Shown here: positions 30,445-40,883 of the stretch, piece by piece
Layout: each line of letters starts with the position of its first letter
Position numbering within the stretch: the stretch's first letter is position 1
The notes under the pieces: generated by a model
The model's input: only the letters and a program-made list of their open reading frames with translations
The model's database searches: none
Told to the model about the DNA's origin: nothing
Assembly (NCBI RefSeq): GCF_000280495.2
Contig: NZ_CP018016.1
Span: 806,001-870,000 of the forward strand
Reading direction: 5' to 3'
Source of the DNA: Kosakonia radicincitans DSM 16656
GTDB taxonomy: Bacteria; Pseudomonadota; Gammaproteobacteria; Enterobacterales; Enterobacteriaceae
DNA: 64,000 bases
Position numbers and translations under genes: made by a program

Positions 30445-31758
30445 ATGACACAGCTTGAGTTTCTCCGTCGTCGCCAGACATTGCTGGCGCAGATGGTTCC
30501 GGGTAGCGCGGCATTGATCTTTGCCGCGCCGGAAGCGACCCGCAGCGCAGACAGTGAATACCCGTATCGTCAGAACAGCGATTTCTGGTACTTCACCGGT
30601 TTTCACGAACCCGAAGCGGTGCTGGTGCTGATAAAGAGCGATGACACCCACAACCATAGCGTGCTGTTCAACCGTGTGCGTGATAAAACCGCCGAGATCT
30701 GGTTTGGCCGCCGCCTTGGTCAGGAAGCCGCGCCGGCAAAGCTGGGCGTCGACCGTGCGCTGGCGTTCCCGGAGATCAACACCCACCTTTATCAGTTGCT
30801 CAATGGCCTCGACGCGGTTTATCACGCGCAGGGTGAGTATGAGTACGCGGATACCATCCTGTTCACTGCGCTGGAGAAGCTGCGCAAAGGCGCGCGACAG
30901 AATCTGACAGCGCCTGCCACGCTGACTGACTGGCGTCCGATCGTCCACGAGATGCGTCTGTTTAAGTCGGCCGAAGAGATCGAGGTGATGCGTCGCGCCG
31001 GGGAGATCTCCGCGCTGGCTCATACCCGTGCCATGCAGGTTTGCCGACCTGGCCTGTTCGAATATCAGCTTGAGGGTGAAATTCAGCATGAATTTAACCG
31101 CCACGGCGCGCGTTTCCCGTCCTACAACACCATCGTCGGTTCGGGGGAGAACGGCTGCATCCTGCACTACACCGAAAATGAAAGCCAGATGCGTGACGGC
31201 GATTTAGTGCTGATTGATGCTGGCTGCGAATATATGGGATACGCCGGGGATATTACCCGCACCTTCCCGGTAAACGGGAAATTCAGCCCGGCGCAGCGTG
31301 AAATTTACGACATTGTGCTGGCATCGCTGGAACGTGCGCTGGAACTGTTTCGTCCGGGCACCTCCATCCAGGCCGTCACCGGCGAAGTAGTGCGCATTAT
31401 GATCACCGGTCTGGCGAAGCTTGGCATTCTGCAGGGCGAAGTCGATGAATTGATCGCAAAAAATGCCCACCGCCCATTCTTTATGCACGGGTTAAGCCAC
31501 TGGCTGGGGCTGGATGTTCATGACGTCGGCGTTTACGGCCAGGACCGTTCCCGCGAGCTGGCGCCAGGCATGGTGTTGACCGTTGAGCCGGGCCTCTATA
31601 TTGCCCCGGATGCGGATGTTCCCGAGCAGTATCGCGGCATTGGTATTCGCGTGGAAGATGACATCGTTATTACCGAAGAGGGTAACGAGAATCTCACCGC
31701 CAGCGTGGTTAAAAAGGCGGATGATATCGAAGCACTGATGGCGGCGAGCCGTTCATGA
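30445..31758 (+). CDS. pepP: Xaa-Pro aminopeptidase
   Basis: PepP removes N-terminal residues that precede proline. The 437-residue protein (E. coli 441) has the pita-bread M24 domain in its second half: metal ligands in LIDAGCEYMGYAGDITRTF, HGLSHWLGLDVHDVG, TVEPGLYI and GIRVEDDIV. It shares the ATGA junction with ubiH, so the two are translationally coupled. AGGAAGGAGG precedes the start. Confidence 0.97.
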   Translation: MTQLEFLRRRQTLLAQMVPGSAALIFAAPEATRSADSEYPYRQNSDFWYFTGFHEPEAVLVLIKSDDTHNHSVLFNRVRDKTAEIWFGRRLGQEAAPAKLGVDRALAFPEINTHLYQLLNGLDAVYHAQGEYEYADTILFTALEKLRKGARQNLTAPATLTDWRPIVHEMRLFKSAEEIEVMRRAGEISALAHTRAMQVCRPGLFEYQLEGEIQHEFNRHGARFPSYNTIVGSGENGCILHYTENESQMRDGDLVLIDAGCEYMGYAGDITRTFPVNGKFSPAQREIYDIVLASLERALELFRPGTSIQAVTGEVVRIMITGLAKLGILQGEVDELIAKNAHRPFFMHGLSHWLGLDVHDVGVYGQDRSRELAPGMVLTVEPGLYIAPDADVPEQYRGIGIRVEDDIVITEEGNENLTASVVKKADDIEALMAASRS

Positions 31759-32933
31759 GTGTGATTATTGTTGGCGGCGGCATGGCCGGTGCGACGCTCG
31801 CGCTGGTCATTTCACATCTGACGCAGGGGAAATTACCGGTTCACCTGGTAGAGGCTACAGCACCGGGTGCTCACCATCATCCTGGTTTTGATGCCCGTGC
31901 TATTGCGCTGGCGGCAGGCACGTGCCAGCAGCTTGCGCGCGTCGGGATCTGGCAGGCGATAGCCCGTTGTGCAACGCCCATTTCAACCGTTCATGTCAGC
32001 GATCGTGGTCACGCCGGTTTTGTCACGCTGGATGCGCAGGATTATCACCTTGATGCGCTGGGCCAGGTGGTTGAGCTGCATGATATCGGCCAGCGGCTCT
32101 TTACCTTGCTGCAAAATGCGCCGGGCGTGACGCTGCATTGCCCCGATCGGGTCAGCAGTTTTACCCGTAATGAGCAACAGGTATCGGTAACGCTGGAAAG
32201 CGGCGAGCTGATTATTGGCCAGTTGCTGGTCGCGGCGGACGGTTCCCGTTCGGGCATGGGCGAGCAACTGGGGATCCTCTGGCAGAAAACGCCCTATCAC
32301 CAGGCCGCAGTCATTGCCAACGTCACTACCTCTGTTCCGCACCAGGGACGCGCATTCGAACGTTTCACCGAGCACGGGCCGCTGGCGATGTTGCCGATGT
32401 CGCAGGGGCGCTGCTCACTGGTGTGGTGTCATCCGCTGGAAAAACAGCAGCAGGTGACTGGCTGGTCTGACGAACGTTTTTGCCATGAGCTACAAAAAGC
32501 TTTCGGCTGGCGTCTGGGACGTATTGAACACGCCGGAAAACGCAGCGTTTATCCCCTGATGTTGACTAACGCGTCGTCGCCGGTTTCTCATCGCGCGGTG
32601 CTGGTCGGCAATGCGGCTCAGACGCTGCATCCTATCGCCGGACAAGGGTTTAACCTCGGCATGCGCGATGTTATGACGCTGGCGGAAACGCTGGCGGAGG
32701 CATGGGCGAAGCAGAAAGATGTCGGCTGTTATCCGGTGCTGACGCGCTACCGTCACCAGCGCCAGGCGGACAAAAGCGCCACCATAGGCGTTACCGACGG
32801 GCTGGTGCATCTGTTTGCCAACCGCTGGGCGCCGCTTGTCGTCGGGCGCAATATCGGGCTGATGGCGATGGAACTATTTACCCCGGCGCGCGATGTGCTG
32901 GCGCAGCGTACCCTCGGTTGGGTAGCCCGTTAA
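31755..32933 (+). CDS. ubiH: 2-octaprenyl-6-methoxyphenol hydroxylase
   Basis: UbiH is an FAD monooxygenase that adds an oxygen to the ubiquinone ring. The 392-residue protein has the N-terminal GGGMAGATLAL motif (residues 7-17), the DG motif AADGSRSGMGE, and the late GNAAQTLHPIAGQGFNLGMRD-type FAD motif. It overlaps pepP by four bases and is followed 15 bp later by the paralogous ubiI. Confidence 0.96.
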   Translation: MSVIIVGGGMAGATLALVISHLTQGKLPVHLVEATAPGAHHHPGFDARAIALAAGTCQQLARVGIWQAIARCATPISTVHVSDRGHAGFVTLDAQDYHLDALGQVVELHDIGQRLFTLLQNAPGVTLHCPDRVSSFTRNEQQVSVTLESGELIIGQLLVAADGSRSGMGEQLGILWQKTPYHQAAVIANVTTSVPHQGRAFERFTEHGPLAMLPMSQGRCSLVWCHPLEKQQQVTGWSDERFCHELQKAFGWRLGRIEHAGKRSVYPLMLTNASSPVSHRAVLVGNAAQTLHPIAGQGFNLGMRDVMTLAETLAEAWAKQKDVGCYPVLTRYRHQRQADKSATIGVTDGLVHLFANRWAPLVVGRNIGLMAMELFTPARDVLAQRTLGWVAR

Positions 32934-32948
32934 TCAAAGGAGCAAAGA

Positions 32949-34151
32949 GTGCAGAGTGTTGATGTTGCGATTGTCGGCGGCGGCATGGTTGGTCTGGCGC
33001 TGGCTTGCGGGTTGCAGGGGAGTGGTTTACGGGTTGCGGTGCTGGAGCAGAATGTTCCGCAGCCGCTGGCGGAAGATGCACCACCGGCGCTGCGCGTATC
33101 GGCGATTAACGCCGCCAGCGAAAAACTTCTGACGCATCTTGGCGTGTGGTCAAACATCATTGCCCATCGCGCGGGACGCTATCACGGCATGGAGGTGTGG
33201 GACAAAGACAGCTTTGGCCGCATCTCCTTTGACGACCAAAGCATGGGCTATCCTCACCTTGGCTATATTATTGAAAACGCAGTGATTCATCAGGCGCTGT
33301 GGGATAAAGCTCAGCAGTGTCAGGATGTCACTATGATTGCCCCTGCCGAATTACAGCAGGTGGCCTGGGGTGAGAACGACGCGTTCCTCACCTTAAAAGA
33401 TGGCACGATGCTCACGGCCCGGCTGGTGGTCGGGGCGGATGGCGCGAACTCCTGGTTGCGTAACAAAGCGGATATTCCGCTAACTTTCTGGGATTATCAC
33501 CATCACGCGCTGGTAGCGACCATTCGCACCGAGGAGCCACATCAGGCCGTCGCGCGGCAGGTGTTCGATAACGATGGCATTCTGGCGTTTCTGCCGCTGA
33601 ACGATCCACATTTATGCTCGATCGTCTGGTCGTTGCCGCCGGATCAAGCGAAAACGCTGCAACAGGCCAGCGATGAGACGTTCAACCAGGCGCTGTGCGT
33701 GGCCTTTGATAATCGTCTTGGTCTGTGCCGCGTGGAAAGCGAGCGCCAGGTCTATCCGCTCACCGGTCGCTATGCGCGCCACTTCGCCGGTCATCGTCTG
33801 GCGCTGGTGGGCGATGCTGCGCATACCATCCATCCGCTGGCCGGGCAGGGCGTAAATCTGGGCTTTATGGATGTTGCGGAATTGATTACCGAGCTGCGCC
33901 GTCTTCGCCGTGAAGGAAAAGATATCGGCCAGCATCTCTATCTGCGTCGCTACGAGCGCAGCCGTAAACACAGTGCGGCGCTAATGCTGGCGGGAATGCA
34001 GGGCTTCCGCGAACTGTTTGCCGGATCGAACCCGGCGAAGAAGCTGCTGCGTGATATTGGTCTGAAACTGGCGGATACCCTTCCGGGGGTAAAAACACAA
34101 CTGCTGCGCCAGGCGCTCGGCCTGAATGACCTTCCGGAGTGGTTACGTTAA
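32949..34151 (+). CDS. ubiI: 2-octaprenylphenol hydroxylase
   Basis: UbiI (VisC) is the FAD monooxygenase for C5 hydroxylation in ubiquinone synthesis. The 400-residue protein starts with GTG, preceded by AGGAG, and has GGGMVGLALACG near its N-terminus, VGADGANSWLR, and GDAAHTIHPLAGQGVNLG near residue 290. It is the last gene of the ygfB cluster and a paralogue of ubiH. An inverted repeat follows. Confidence 0.96.
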   Translation: MQSVDVAIVGGGMVGLALACGLQGSGLRVAVLEQNVPQPLAEDAPPALRVSAINAASEKLLTHLGVWSNIIAHRAGRYHGMEVWDKDSFGRISFDDQSMGYPHLGYIIENAVIHQALWDKAQQCQDVTMIAPAELQQVAWGENDAFLTLKDGTMLTARLVVGADGANSWLRNKADIPLTFWDYHHHALVATIRTEEPHQAVARQVFDNDGILAFLPLNDPHLCSIVWSLPPDQAKTLQQASDETFNQALCVAFDNRLGLCRVESERQVYPLTGRYARHFAGHRLALVGDAAHTIHPLAGQGVNLGFMDVAELITELRRLRREGKDIGQHLYLRRYERSRKHSAALMLAGMQGFRELFAGSNPAKKLLRDIGLKLADTLPGVKTQLLRQALGLNDLPEWLR

Positions 34152-34573
34152 CCCCATCACATTTCCCTTCCCGCAAACGGGAAGGGGACTCCCTGCCTCA
34201 TTTGAAATATTCTAATTTCACCTCGTTTTTCGGATTAGATTTACTCATGTATGATTTTTCGCACTGCAGAAAAAATGATGCTTTTGCGGAGTGAAATATT
34301 GAAATAGGGCGCAACTACGTCGCTTTATTGATGTTTTGTGTGGGTGATTTCGTTTTTATCTGGCACAAAATTCTGTTGCTGTTTTTAGCTAAATAGGTCA
34401 TAAGCTAATGTGATGGCCCATTTTCTCTTATGGTTAAGTGCCGCTTTCGGTGTTAAGTTCAGGCAAAAGATAACGTTTGCGTCGGCGTCCGAAATGGCCG
34501 TTGACGCTGGTCGTTTTGGCGAAATGAACGCCGCCGAAAAACGTGATAGCGCAGCTTATTCGACGAGGACAAG
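34152..34573. other. gcvT leader and promoter region
   Basis: This 422-bp gap is AT-rich and contains the control region of the gcv operon. A dyad CCCTTCCCG-CAAA-CGGGAAGGG (34165-34186) ends the ubiI side. CTAAT elements that GcvA favours occur near 34212 and 34402, with ATTAG near 34235. The PurR site is listed separately. Lrp binding is expected from AT-rich character but not demonstrable by eye. Confidence 0.6.
34467..34482. promoter_or_regulatory. PurR operator of gcvTHP
   Basis: AAGATAACGTTTGCGT matches the PurR consensus ACGCAAACGTTTGCGT at 13 of 16 positions, with the right half perfect. PurR repression of gcvTHP is known in E. coli. The site lies about 90 bp before the gcvT start. 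Confidence 0.8.
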
Positions 34574-35668
34574 ATGGCTCAGCAGACCCCTTTGTATGAA
34601 CAACACAAGCTATGCGGCGCCCGCATGGTGGATTTCCATGGCTGGATGATGCCGCTGCATTACGGCTCGCAGATTGATGAGCACCACGCAGTGCGTAGCG
34701 ATGCCGGGATGTTCGATGTTTCGCACATGACTATCGTCGATCTGAAAGGCAGCCGCACCCGGGAGTTTCTGCAATATTTGCTGGCAAACGATGTGGCCAA
34801 ACTCACGAAGCCCGGCAAAGCCCTCTACACCGGCATGCTGAATGCCTCGGGCGGCGTGATTGATGATTTGATCGTCTACTACTTTACCGAAGACTTCTTC
34901 CGCCTCGTTGTAAACTCCGCCACCCGCGAAAAAGACCTCTCCTGGATTACCCAACACGCCGAACCTTTTGCCATTGATATCACCGTCCGTGACGACCTGT
35001 CGCTGATCGCGGTTCAGGGGCCAAACGCGCAGGCGAAAGCCGCCAGCCTGTTTACCGATGCGCAGCGCAGCGCGGTCGAGGGAATGAAACCGTTCTTCGG
35101 CGTTGAAGAGGGCGAGCTGTTTATCGCGACCACGGGCTACACCGGTGAAGCGGGTTACGAGATTGCCTTGCCGAACGAAAAAGCCGCCAGCTTTTGGCAG
35201 GATCTGCTGAAAGCGGGCGTAAAACCTTGCGGACTCGGCGCCCGCGATACGCTGCGCCTGGAAGCGGGCATGAATCTTTATGGCCAGGAGATGGATGAAA
35301 GCATCTCTCCGCTGGCTGCCAATATGGGCTGGACCATCGCCTGGGAACCGCAGGATCGCCAGTTCATCGGTCGTGAAGCGCTGGAGCAACAGCGCGAAAA
35401 AGGCACCGAACAGCTGGTTGGTCTGGTGATGACGGAAAAAGGTGTGCTGCGTAATGAGTTACCTGTGCACTTTACTGATGCGCACGGCAACGTGCAAAAA
35501 GGTGTGATCACCAGCGGGACCTTCTCGCCGACGCTTGGCTACAGTATTGCACTGGCGCGCGTTCCGGCCGGAATTGGCGAAACGGCAATTGTGCAGATCC
35601 GTAACCGCGAAATGCCGGTCAAAGTGACCAAACCTGTTTTTGTGCGCAACGGCAAAGCTGTCGCGTAA
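34574..35668 (+). CDS. gcvT: Glycine cleavage system T protein (aminomethyltransferase)
   Basis: GcvT transfers the methylene group from aminomethyl-lipoyl GcvH to tetrahydrofolate, releasing ammonia. The 364-residue protein (E. coli 364) starts [13 protein letters not shown] and contains [10 protein letters not shown] and the folate-binding [13 protein letters not shown] region (about residues 192-205). gcvH follows after 26 bp. GACGAGGAC precedes the ATG as its ribosome-binding site. Confidence 0.98.
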   Translation: MAQQTPLYEQHKLCGARMVDFHGWMMPLHYGSQIDEHHAVRSDAGMFDVSHMTIVDLKGSRTREFLQYLLANDVAKLTKPGKALYTGMLNASGGVIDDLIVYYFTEDFFRLVVNSATREKDLSWITQHAEPFAIDITVRDDLSLIAVQGPNAQAKAASLFTDAQRSAVEGMKPFFGVEEGELFIATTGYTGEAGYEIALPNEKAASFWQDLLKAGVKPCGLGARDTLRLEAGMNLYGQEMDESISPLAANMGWTIAWEPQDRQFIGREALEQQREKGTEQLVGLVMTEKGVLRNELPVHFTDAHGNVQKGVITSGTFSPTLGYSIALARVPAGIGETAIVQIRNREMPVKVTKPVFVRNGKAVA

Positions 35669-35694
35669 CGTAATTTTTATCTGGAGAGAATAAA

Positions 35695-36084
35695 ATGAGC
35701 AACGTACCGGGCGAACTGAAATACAGCAAAGAACACGAATGGCTGCGCAAAGAAGCAGACGGTAGTTATACCGTTGGCATCACTGAGCATGCTCAGGAAC
35801 TGCTGGGTGATATGGTGTTTGTCGACCTGCCGGAAGTGGGCGCGACCGTTAGTGCTGGCGATGACTGCGCCGTTGCCGAATCGGTAAAAGCCGCTTCTGA
35901 TATCTACGCGCCGATTGGCGGTGAAATCGTAGCCGTTAACGATGCGCTGAATGACTCTCCGGAGCTGGTTAACAGCGAGCCGTACGGCGAAGGCTGGATC
36001 TTCAAAATCAAAGCCAGTGACGAATCGGAAGTTGCTGCGCTGCTGGATGCAACGGCATACGCCGCATTGTTAGAAGACGAATAA
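35695..36084 (+). CDS. gcvH: Glycine cleavage system H protein
   Basis: GcvH is the lipoyl carrier that shuttles the aminomethyl group between GcvP, GcvT and the lipoamide dehydrogenase. At 129 residues it is full length, with the lipoylation lysine in [15 protein letters not shown] (Lys at about residue 65). It is in the gcvTHP operon; a repeat-like hairpin region separates it from gcvP. Confidence 0.98.
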   Translation: MSNVPGELKYSKEHEWLRKEADGSYTVGITEHAQELLGDMVFVDLPEVGATVSAGDDCAVAESVKAASDIYAPIGGEIVAVNDALNDSPELVNSEPYGEGWIFKIKASDESEVAALLDATAYAALLEDE

Positions 36085-36090
36085 ATACGC

Positions 36091-36205
36091 GTCATCCTTC
36101 ACGTTGCAGGCGCGTTGGCTTGCTCGCTCACCCAGTTACTTACTGATGTAAGCGCCTGGGGATTTGCAGCATCGCCGCCTTCCTGCAACGCGAAAGCTTT
36201 AGCGT
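36091..36205. repeat. Intergenic inverted-repeat element between gcvH and gcvP
   Basis: A roughly 110-bp non-coding element has outer arms CGTTGCAGG (36102-36110) and CCTGCAACG (36182-36190) and an inner pair CCCAG/CTGGG. Its layout, including GCGTTGGCTTGCTCGCTCAC, looks like a dispersed intergenic repeat that I recall from enterobacterial genomes. It lies inside an operon, so it would be transcribed and could set the relative level of gcvP. Confidence 0.55.
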
Positions 36206-36257
36206 ATTCAGATAATTTCCGAATACGATTCACCGCACGTTTCAGGAACCATCGCTC

Positions 36258-39131
36258 ATGACTCAGACGTTAAGTCAGCTTGAAAATCGCGCCGCATTTA
36301 TCGGCAGGCATATTGGCCCGGACGCATCGCAACAGCAGGAGATGCTGAACACCGTAGGGGCAGATTCGCTAAATGCCCTGATTGCGCAGATCGTACCGAA
36401 AGATATTCAGCTCGCCACGCCGCCGCAGGTGGGTGAAGCTACCACCGAATTCGCCGCGCTTGCCGAACTGAAAGCCATCGCGGGCCGCAACAAGCGCTTT
36501 AAGTCTTACATTGGCATGGGCTACACCGCAGTGCAGTTACCGCCGGTGATCCTGCGTAATATGCTGGAAAATCCAGGCTGGTACACCGCGTATACGCCGT
36601 ATCAGCCGGAAGTATCGCAAGGGCGCCTGGAAGCGCTGCTCAACTTTCAGCAGGTGACGCTGGATTTGACCGGCCTGGATATCGCCTCTGCTTCCCTGCT
36701 GGATGAAGCGACCGCCGCTGCTGAAGCGATGGCGATGGCGAAGCGCGTGAGCAAACTGAAAGGCGCTAACCGTTTCTTCGTTGCCGATGATGTGCACCCG
36801 CAAACGCTGGATGTCGTGCGCACGCGCGCCGAAACCTTCGGGTTTGAGGTGATTGTTGATGCGGCTGACAAAGTGCTGGATCACCAGGATGTTTTCGGTG
36901 TTCTGCTGCAACAGGTTGGCACCACCGGCGAAGTACACAATTACAGTGCGCTGATTGCGGAGCTGAAAGCCCGCAAAATCGTGGTTAGCGTCGCCGCCGA
37001 TTTTATGGCGCTGGTACAGTTGACGGCGCCAGGCAAGCAGGGTGCCGACATCGTGTTTGGCTCCGCTCAGCGTTTCGGCGTGCCGATGGGCTACGGCGGT
37101 CCGCACGCGGCATTCTTTGCTGCTAAAGATGAATTCAAACGCTCCATGCCTGGGCGCATTATCGGGGTTTCCAAAGATGCTGCCGGTAACACTGCGCTGC
37201 GCATGGCGATGCAGACCCGCGAACAGCATATCCGCCGCGAGAAAGCCAACTCTAACATCTGTACTTCACAGGTGCTGCTGGCCAATATCGCCAGCCTGTA
37301 CGCGGTGTTCCACGGCCCGGAAGGGCTGAAACGCATTGCGGGCCGCATTCACCGCCTGGCCGACATTCTCGCTACCGGCTTGCAGCATAAGGGGCTGAAA
37401 CTGCGTCATGCGCACTACTTCGATACGCTGTGCGTTGAGGTCGCGGATAAAGCCGCCGTGCTGGCGCGCGCTCAGGCGCATGAGATCAACCTGCGCAGCG
37501 ACATTCTGAACGCGGTGGGTATTACGCTGGACGAAACGACCACTCGCGAAGATGTGCTGGCGCTGTTTAGTGTTCTGCTGGGTGACAATCATGGTCTGGA
37601 TATTGATGCGCTGGACAAAGATGTTGCGCTCGATAGCCGTTCCATTCCGCAGGGGATGCTGCGCGATGATGCGTTCCTGACGCACCCGGTTTTCAACCGT
37701 TATCACAGCGAAACCGAGATGATGCGCTATATGCACTCTCTGGAACGCAAAGATCTGGCGCTGAATCAGGCGATGATCCCGCTGGGTTCCTGCACCATGA
37801 AACTGAACGCGGCAGCCGAAATGATCCCTATCACCTGGCCGGAGTTCGCGGAACTGCATCCGTTCTGCCCGCCGGAACAGGCTGAAGGCTATCATCAGAT
37901 GATTACTCAGCTTTCCGAGTGGCTGGTCAAGCTCACCGGTTACGATGCGCTCTGCATGCAGCCAAACTCCGGCGCGCAGGGAGAATACGCAGGCCTGCTG
38001 GCCATTCGCCACTACCACGAAAGCCGCAACGAAGGCCATCGCGATATCTGTCTGATCCCAAGTTCCGCGCACGGCACTAACCCTGCGTCGGCGCAGATGG
38101 CGGGGATGCAGGTGGTGGTCGTTGCCTGTGATAAAAACGGCAACATCGACCTTGCCGATTTGCGCGCGAAAGCTGAGCAGGCGGGTGATAACCTCTCCTG
38201 CATTATGGTGACCTATCCGTCCACTCACGGCGTATATGAAGAGACGATCCGTGACGTGTGCGAAGTGGTGCATCAGTTTGGCGGCCAGGTTTACCTCGAT
38301 GGCGCAAACATGAACGCCCAGGTGGGCATTACTTCGCCGGGCTTTATCGGCGCGGATGTGTCCCACCTCAACCTGCATAAAACGTTCTGTATTCCGCACG
38401 GCGGTGGCGGTCCGGGTATGGGGCCGATCGGCGTGAAAGCGCATCTGGCGCCGTTTGTTCCGGGGCACAGCGTGGTGCAAATCGAAGGCATGTTGACGCG
38501 CCAGGGGGCGGTTTCTGCCGCACCGTTTGGCAGCGCGTCGATTCTGCCGATTAGCTGGATGTATATCCGGATGATGGGCGCGGAAGGGTTGAAGCAGGCC
38601 AGCCAGGTGGCGATTCTCAATGCTAACTACATCGCCAGCCGTCTGAAAGAGGCGTTCCCGGTGCTGTATACCGGGCGCGATGGCCGTGTGGCGCATGAAT
38701 GCATTCTCGATATTCGTCCGTTGAAAGAAGAGACCGGGATTAGTGAACTGGATATTGCTAAGCGTTTGATTGACTATGGTTTCCATGCTCCAACCATGTC
38801 TTTCCCGGTTGCTGGTACGCTGATGGTGGAGCCGACAGAATCGGAAAGCAAAGTCGAACTGGATCGTTTTATCGATGCGATGCTGGCGATCCGTGGCGAA
38901 ATCGACCGCGTGAAGCAGGGCGAATGGACGCTGGAAGATAACCCGCTGGTGAACGCGCCGCACACCCAGAATGAGCTGGTGGCGGAGTGGAACCACGGTT
39001 ATACCCGCGAGCTGGCCGTATTCCCGGCAGGCTTCACAAACAAATACTGGCCAACCGTCAAACGTCTGGATGATGTCTACGGCGACCGTAACCTGTTCTG
39101 CTCCTGTGTACCGATGAGCGAATATCAGTAA
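36258..39131 (+). CDS. gcvP: Glycine dehydrogenase (decarboxylating), P protein
   Basis: GcvP decarboxylates glycine using PLP and passes the aminomethyl group to GcvH. The 957-residue protein equals E. coli in length and has the two duplicated fold-I halves of the one-chain form. The PLP lysine lies in [20 protein letters not shown] (about residue 708). Last gene of gcvTHP; a terminator with a UUCG loop follows. Confidence 0.98.
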   Translation: MTQTLSQLENRAAFIGRHIGPDASQQQEMLNTVGADSLNALIAQIVPKDIQLATPPQVGEATTEFAALAELKAIAGRNKRFKSYIGMGYTAVQLPPVILRNMLENPGWYTAYTPYQPEVSQGRLEALLNFQQVTLDLTGLDIASASLLDEATAAAEAMAMAKRVSKLKGANRFFVADDVHPQTLDVVRTRAETFGFEVIVDAADKVLDHQDVFGVLLQQVGTTGEVHNYSALIAELKARKIVVSVAADFMALVQLTAPGKQGADIVFGSAQRFGVPMGYGGPHAAFFAAKDEFKRSMPGRIIGVSKDAAGNTALRMAMQTREQHIRREKANSNICTSQVLLANIASLYAVFHGPEGLKRIAGRIHRLADILATGLQHKGLKLRHAHYFDTLCVEVADKAAVLARAQAHEINLRSDILNAVGITLDETTTREDVLALFSVLLGDNHGLDIDALDKDVALDSRSIPQGMLRDDAFLTHPVFNRYHSETEMMRYMHSLERKDLALNQAMIPLGSCTMKLNAAAEMIPITWPEFAELHPFCPPEQAEGYHQMITQLSEWLVKLTGYDALCMQPNSGAQGEYAGLLAIRHYHESRNEGHRDICLIPSSAHGTNPASAQMAGMQVVVVACDKNGNIDLADLRAKAEQAGDNLSCIMVTYPSTHGVYEETIRDVCEVVHQFGGQVYLDGANMNAQVGITSPGFIGADVSHLNLHKTFCIPHGGGGPGMGPIGVKAHLAPFVPGHSVVQIEGMLTRQGAVSAAPFGSASILPISWMYIRMMGAEGLKQASQVAILNANYIASRLKEAFPVLYTGRDGRVAHECILDIRPLKEETGISELDIAKRLIDYGFHAPTMSFPVAGTLMVEPTESESKVELDRFIDAMLAIRGEIDRVKQGEWTLEDNPLVNAPHTQNELVAEWNHGYTRELAVFPAGFTNKYWPTVKRLDDVYGDRNLFCSCVPMSEYQ

Positions 39132-39153
39132 TTCGCTGATTCAGCTATTTTTT

Positions 39154-39180
39154 AAGGGCGCTTCGGCGCCCTTTGCTTTT
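39154..39180 (+). terminator. Terminator after gcvP
   Basis: AAGGGCGC-TTCG-GCGCCCTT is an eight-base-pair stem with a stable UUCG tetraloop followed by TGCTTTT. Confidence 0.85.
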
Positions 39181-39293
39181 GGGGAACGGTGATGATTGTA
39201 GTAGTGATGCGCGCCGCGTCAGGCAAGAAGCAGCTGAACGCTTTACCATGATTCACATACTGCAGTGCTCGTTATGTTTTGATCTGCAGCAGC

Positions 39294-40745
39294 TCAGGGA
39301 AAACCCTTCGTCACCGGCGTTAACCCAACAGGTTGCCGGATAAGTCTGATACTTAACCCTGCTCCCGCAGCGAGGCAGCACGCCATTGTCAGGACTGCGA
39401 CGACAAACGCATGGGTGATATCCGTCGCGCTATGGCTGTCGCCCACAATACTGTAAAAAATACCGCCCATCACCGCGACGCTGAGCGCGGTGCTGACTTG
39501 CAAAGCTGAGCTGGTGATGCCGGCAATCATGCCTGCAAATTCCGGTGCGACGCGGCCTGTTAGCATGCGCATCAGCATTGGCATCGCCAGACCCTGGCCA
39601 AAACCGGTGATAAACAGTAGCGCGGCGAGTAGCGTCATTGCGGGAGTCGCGCCCGTCGCCGTTGCGGTTACCAGCCATGCCAGTCCTGCTAACCCGATGG
39701 TTTCGCATCCCATCCCGATCGTGCTCAGGTAATTTCCGGCAAAACGCCGCAGGTACGGGGTGAGCAACGGCCCAATCAGAAAACCGGCACCAAAAGGCAG
39801 AAAAATCAGGCCAGCCGTTAGCGCATCGACATGCAGTGCGCTTTGCAGGTAAACCGAAAACAGTAAAAAGAATGCGGCGATGGAATAGAACAACAGCGCG
39901 ATCGCCAGCCCGCAACCCAGCCCTGGCGCTCGTAACGCGACAGGATCCAGCAGCGGTGAGCCGCCATGACGGCTGAGGCGTATTTCATAACGCCATAACA
40001 GCGAGGCCAGCAGCGGAGCTGCAAGGAATAACAGGCACGTCCACCAGGGCCAGCCCGCCTCACGGCCTTCAATCAACGGAATAATCAGTGCGCTCAACGT
40101 TGCTGTTGCCAGCAGCATGCCGCCGGGATCAAGTTTGCGGGCATGTGGCGCCCGTGTCTCTTTCAGCAATGGAATACCAAAAACAATCACCAGCAGCGCC
40201 ACTGGCAGGTTAACAAGAAAAATGGCCCGCCATCCCAGGTTGAACAGATTCAATGTAATCAGGATGCCGCCCAGCGCCTGTCCGATAACGGAGGCAAGGC
40301 CAAACACGGCACCATATAAACCCAGCGCTAACGGCTTCTCTGTTTCAGGAAAAATGGCCTGCACGGATGCAAGTGCCTGCGGAGCCATGACGGCGGCCGA
40401 AGCGCCCTGGAGTGCGCGCCCGACAATCAACACCCACGGCGATCCGGCGATCCCGCACAACAGTGATGCAGCCGCAAAACCAATCAGCCCAAGGAAAAAC
40501 ATCCTGCCACGACCATACAGATCACCCAGCCGTCCACCAGTGATTAAGGTGGTCGCATATACCGCGGCATACGATGAGATAACCAGTTGCTCCGCAGAAG
40601 ACGAAGAGGCTAAATCGCTCTGGATTGACGGGAGCGCCACATTAACGATAAAAAAATCGAGTGGTGGCAGGAAAGCTCCCACCAATAAAATTACGAACAT
40701 CGCCCAGCGACGAGGTTCAGCGTGCGTCATGTTATGTGCTGACAT
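39294..40745 (-). CDS. MFS transporter, DHA2 (14-helix drug exporter) family
   Basis: The 483-residue protein has about 14 hydrophobic segments and the DHA2 signatures LDFFIVNVALPSIQ in helix 1 and TGGRLGDLYGRGRMFFLG in the first loop (motif A). These are proton-driven drug or metabolite exporters such as EmrB/QacA. The ATG at 40745 was preferred over one ten codons upstream. It lies 138 bp downstream of an SDR gene on the same strand and near a divergent LysR gene, which probably regulates both. Substrate unknown. Confidence 0.8.
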   Translation of the reverse strand: MSAHNMTHAEPRRWAMFVILLVGAFLPPLDFFIVNVALPSIQSDLASSSSAEQLVISSYAAVYATTLITGGRLGDLYGRGRMFFLGLIGFAAASLLCGIAGSPWVLIVGRALQGASAAVMAPQALASVQAIFPETEKPLALGLYGAVFGLASVIGQALGGILITLNLFNLGWRAIFLVNLPVALLVIVFGIPLLKETRAPHARKLDPGGMLLATATLSALIIPLIEGREAGWPWWTCLLFLAAPLLASLLWRYEIRLSRHGGSPLLDPVALRAPGLGCGLAIALLFYSIAAFFLLFSVYLQSALHVDALTAGLIFLPFGAGFLIGPLLTPYLRRFAGNYLSTIGMGCETIGLAGLAWLVTATATGATPAMTLLAALLFITGFGQGLAMPMLMRMLTGRVAPEFAGMIAGITSSALQVSTALSVAVMGGIFYSIVGDSHSATDITHAFVVAVLTMACCLAAGAGLSIRLIRQPVGLTPVTKGFP

Positions 40746-40883
40746 AACCCCTCCCGGAAACCCTGCGGTTTCCAATCAAGCAAAATGGGTAGAACAAATG
40801 AAACATGTGGATTCGTGTGCGGAGGTATCCCGGCTCTCTCCTGCATGCGAACAGCCTGGCAGCCTTTATTGAATTGCGGCGGG

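Noticed and set aside
37266..38996. 576-codon antisense ORF over gcvP
   Set aside because: Same cause; gcvP is intact on the plus strand.
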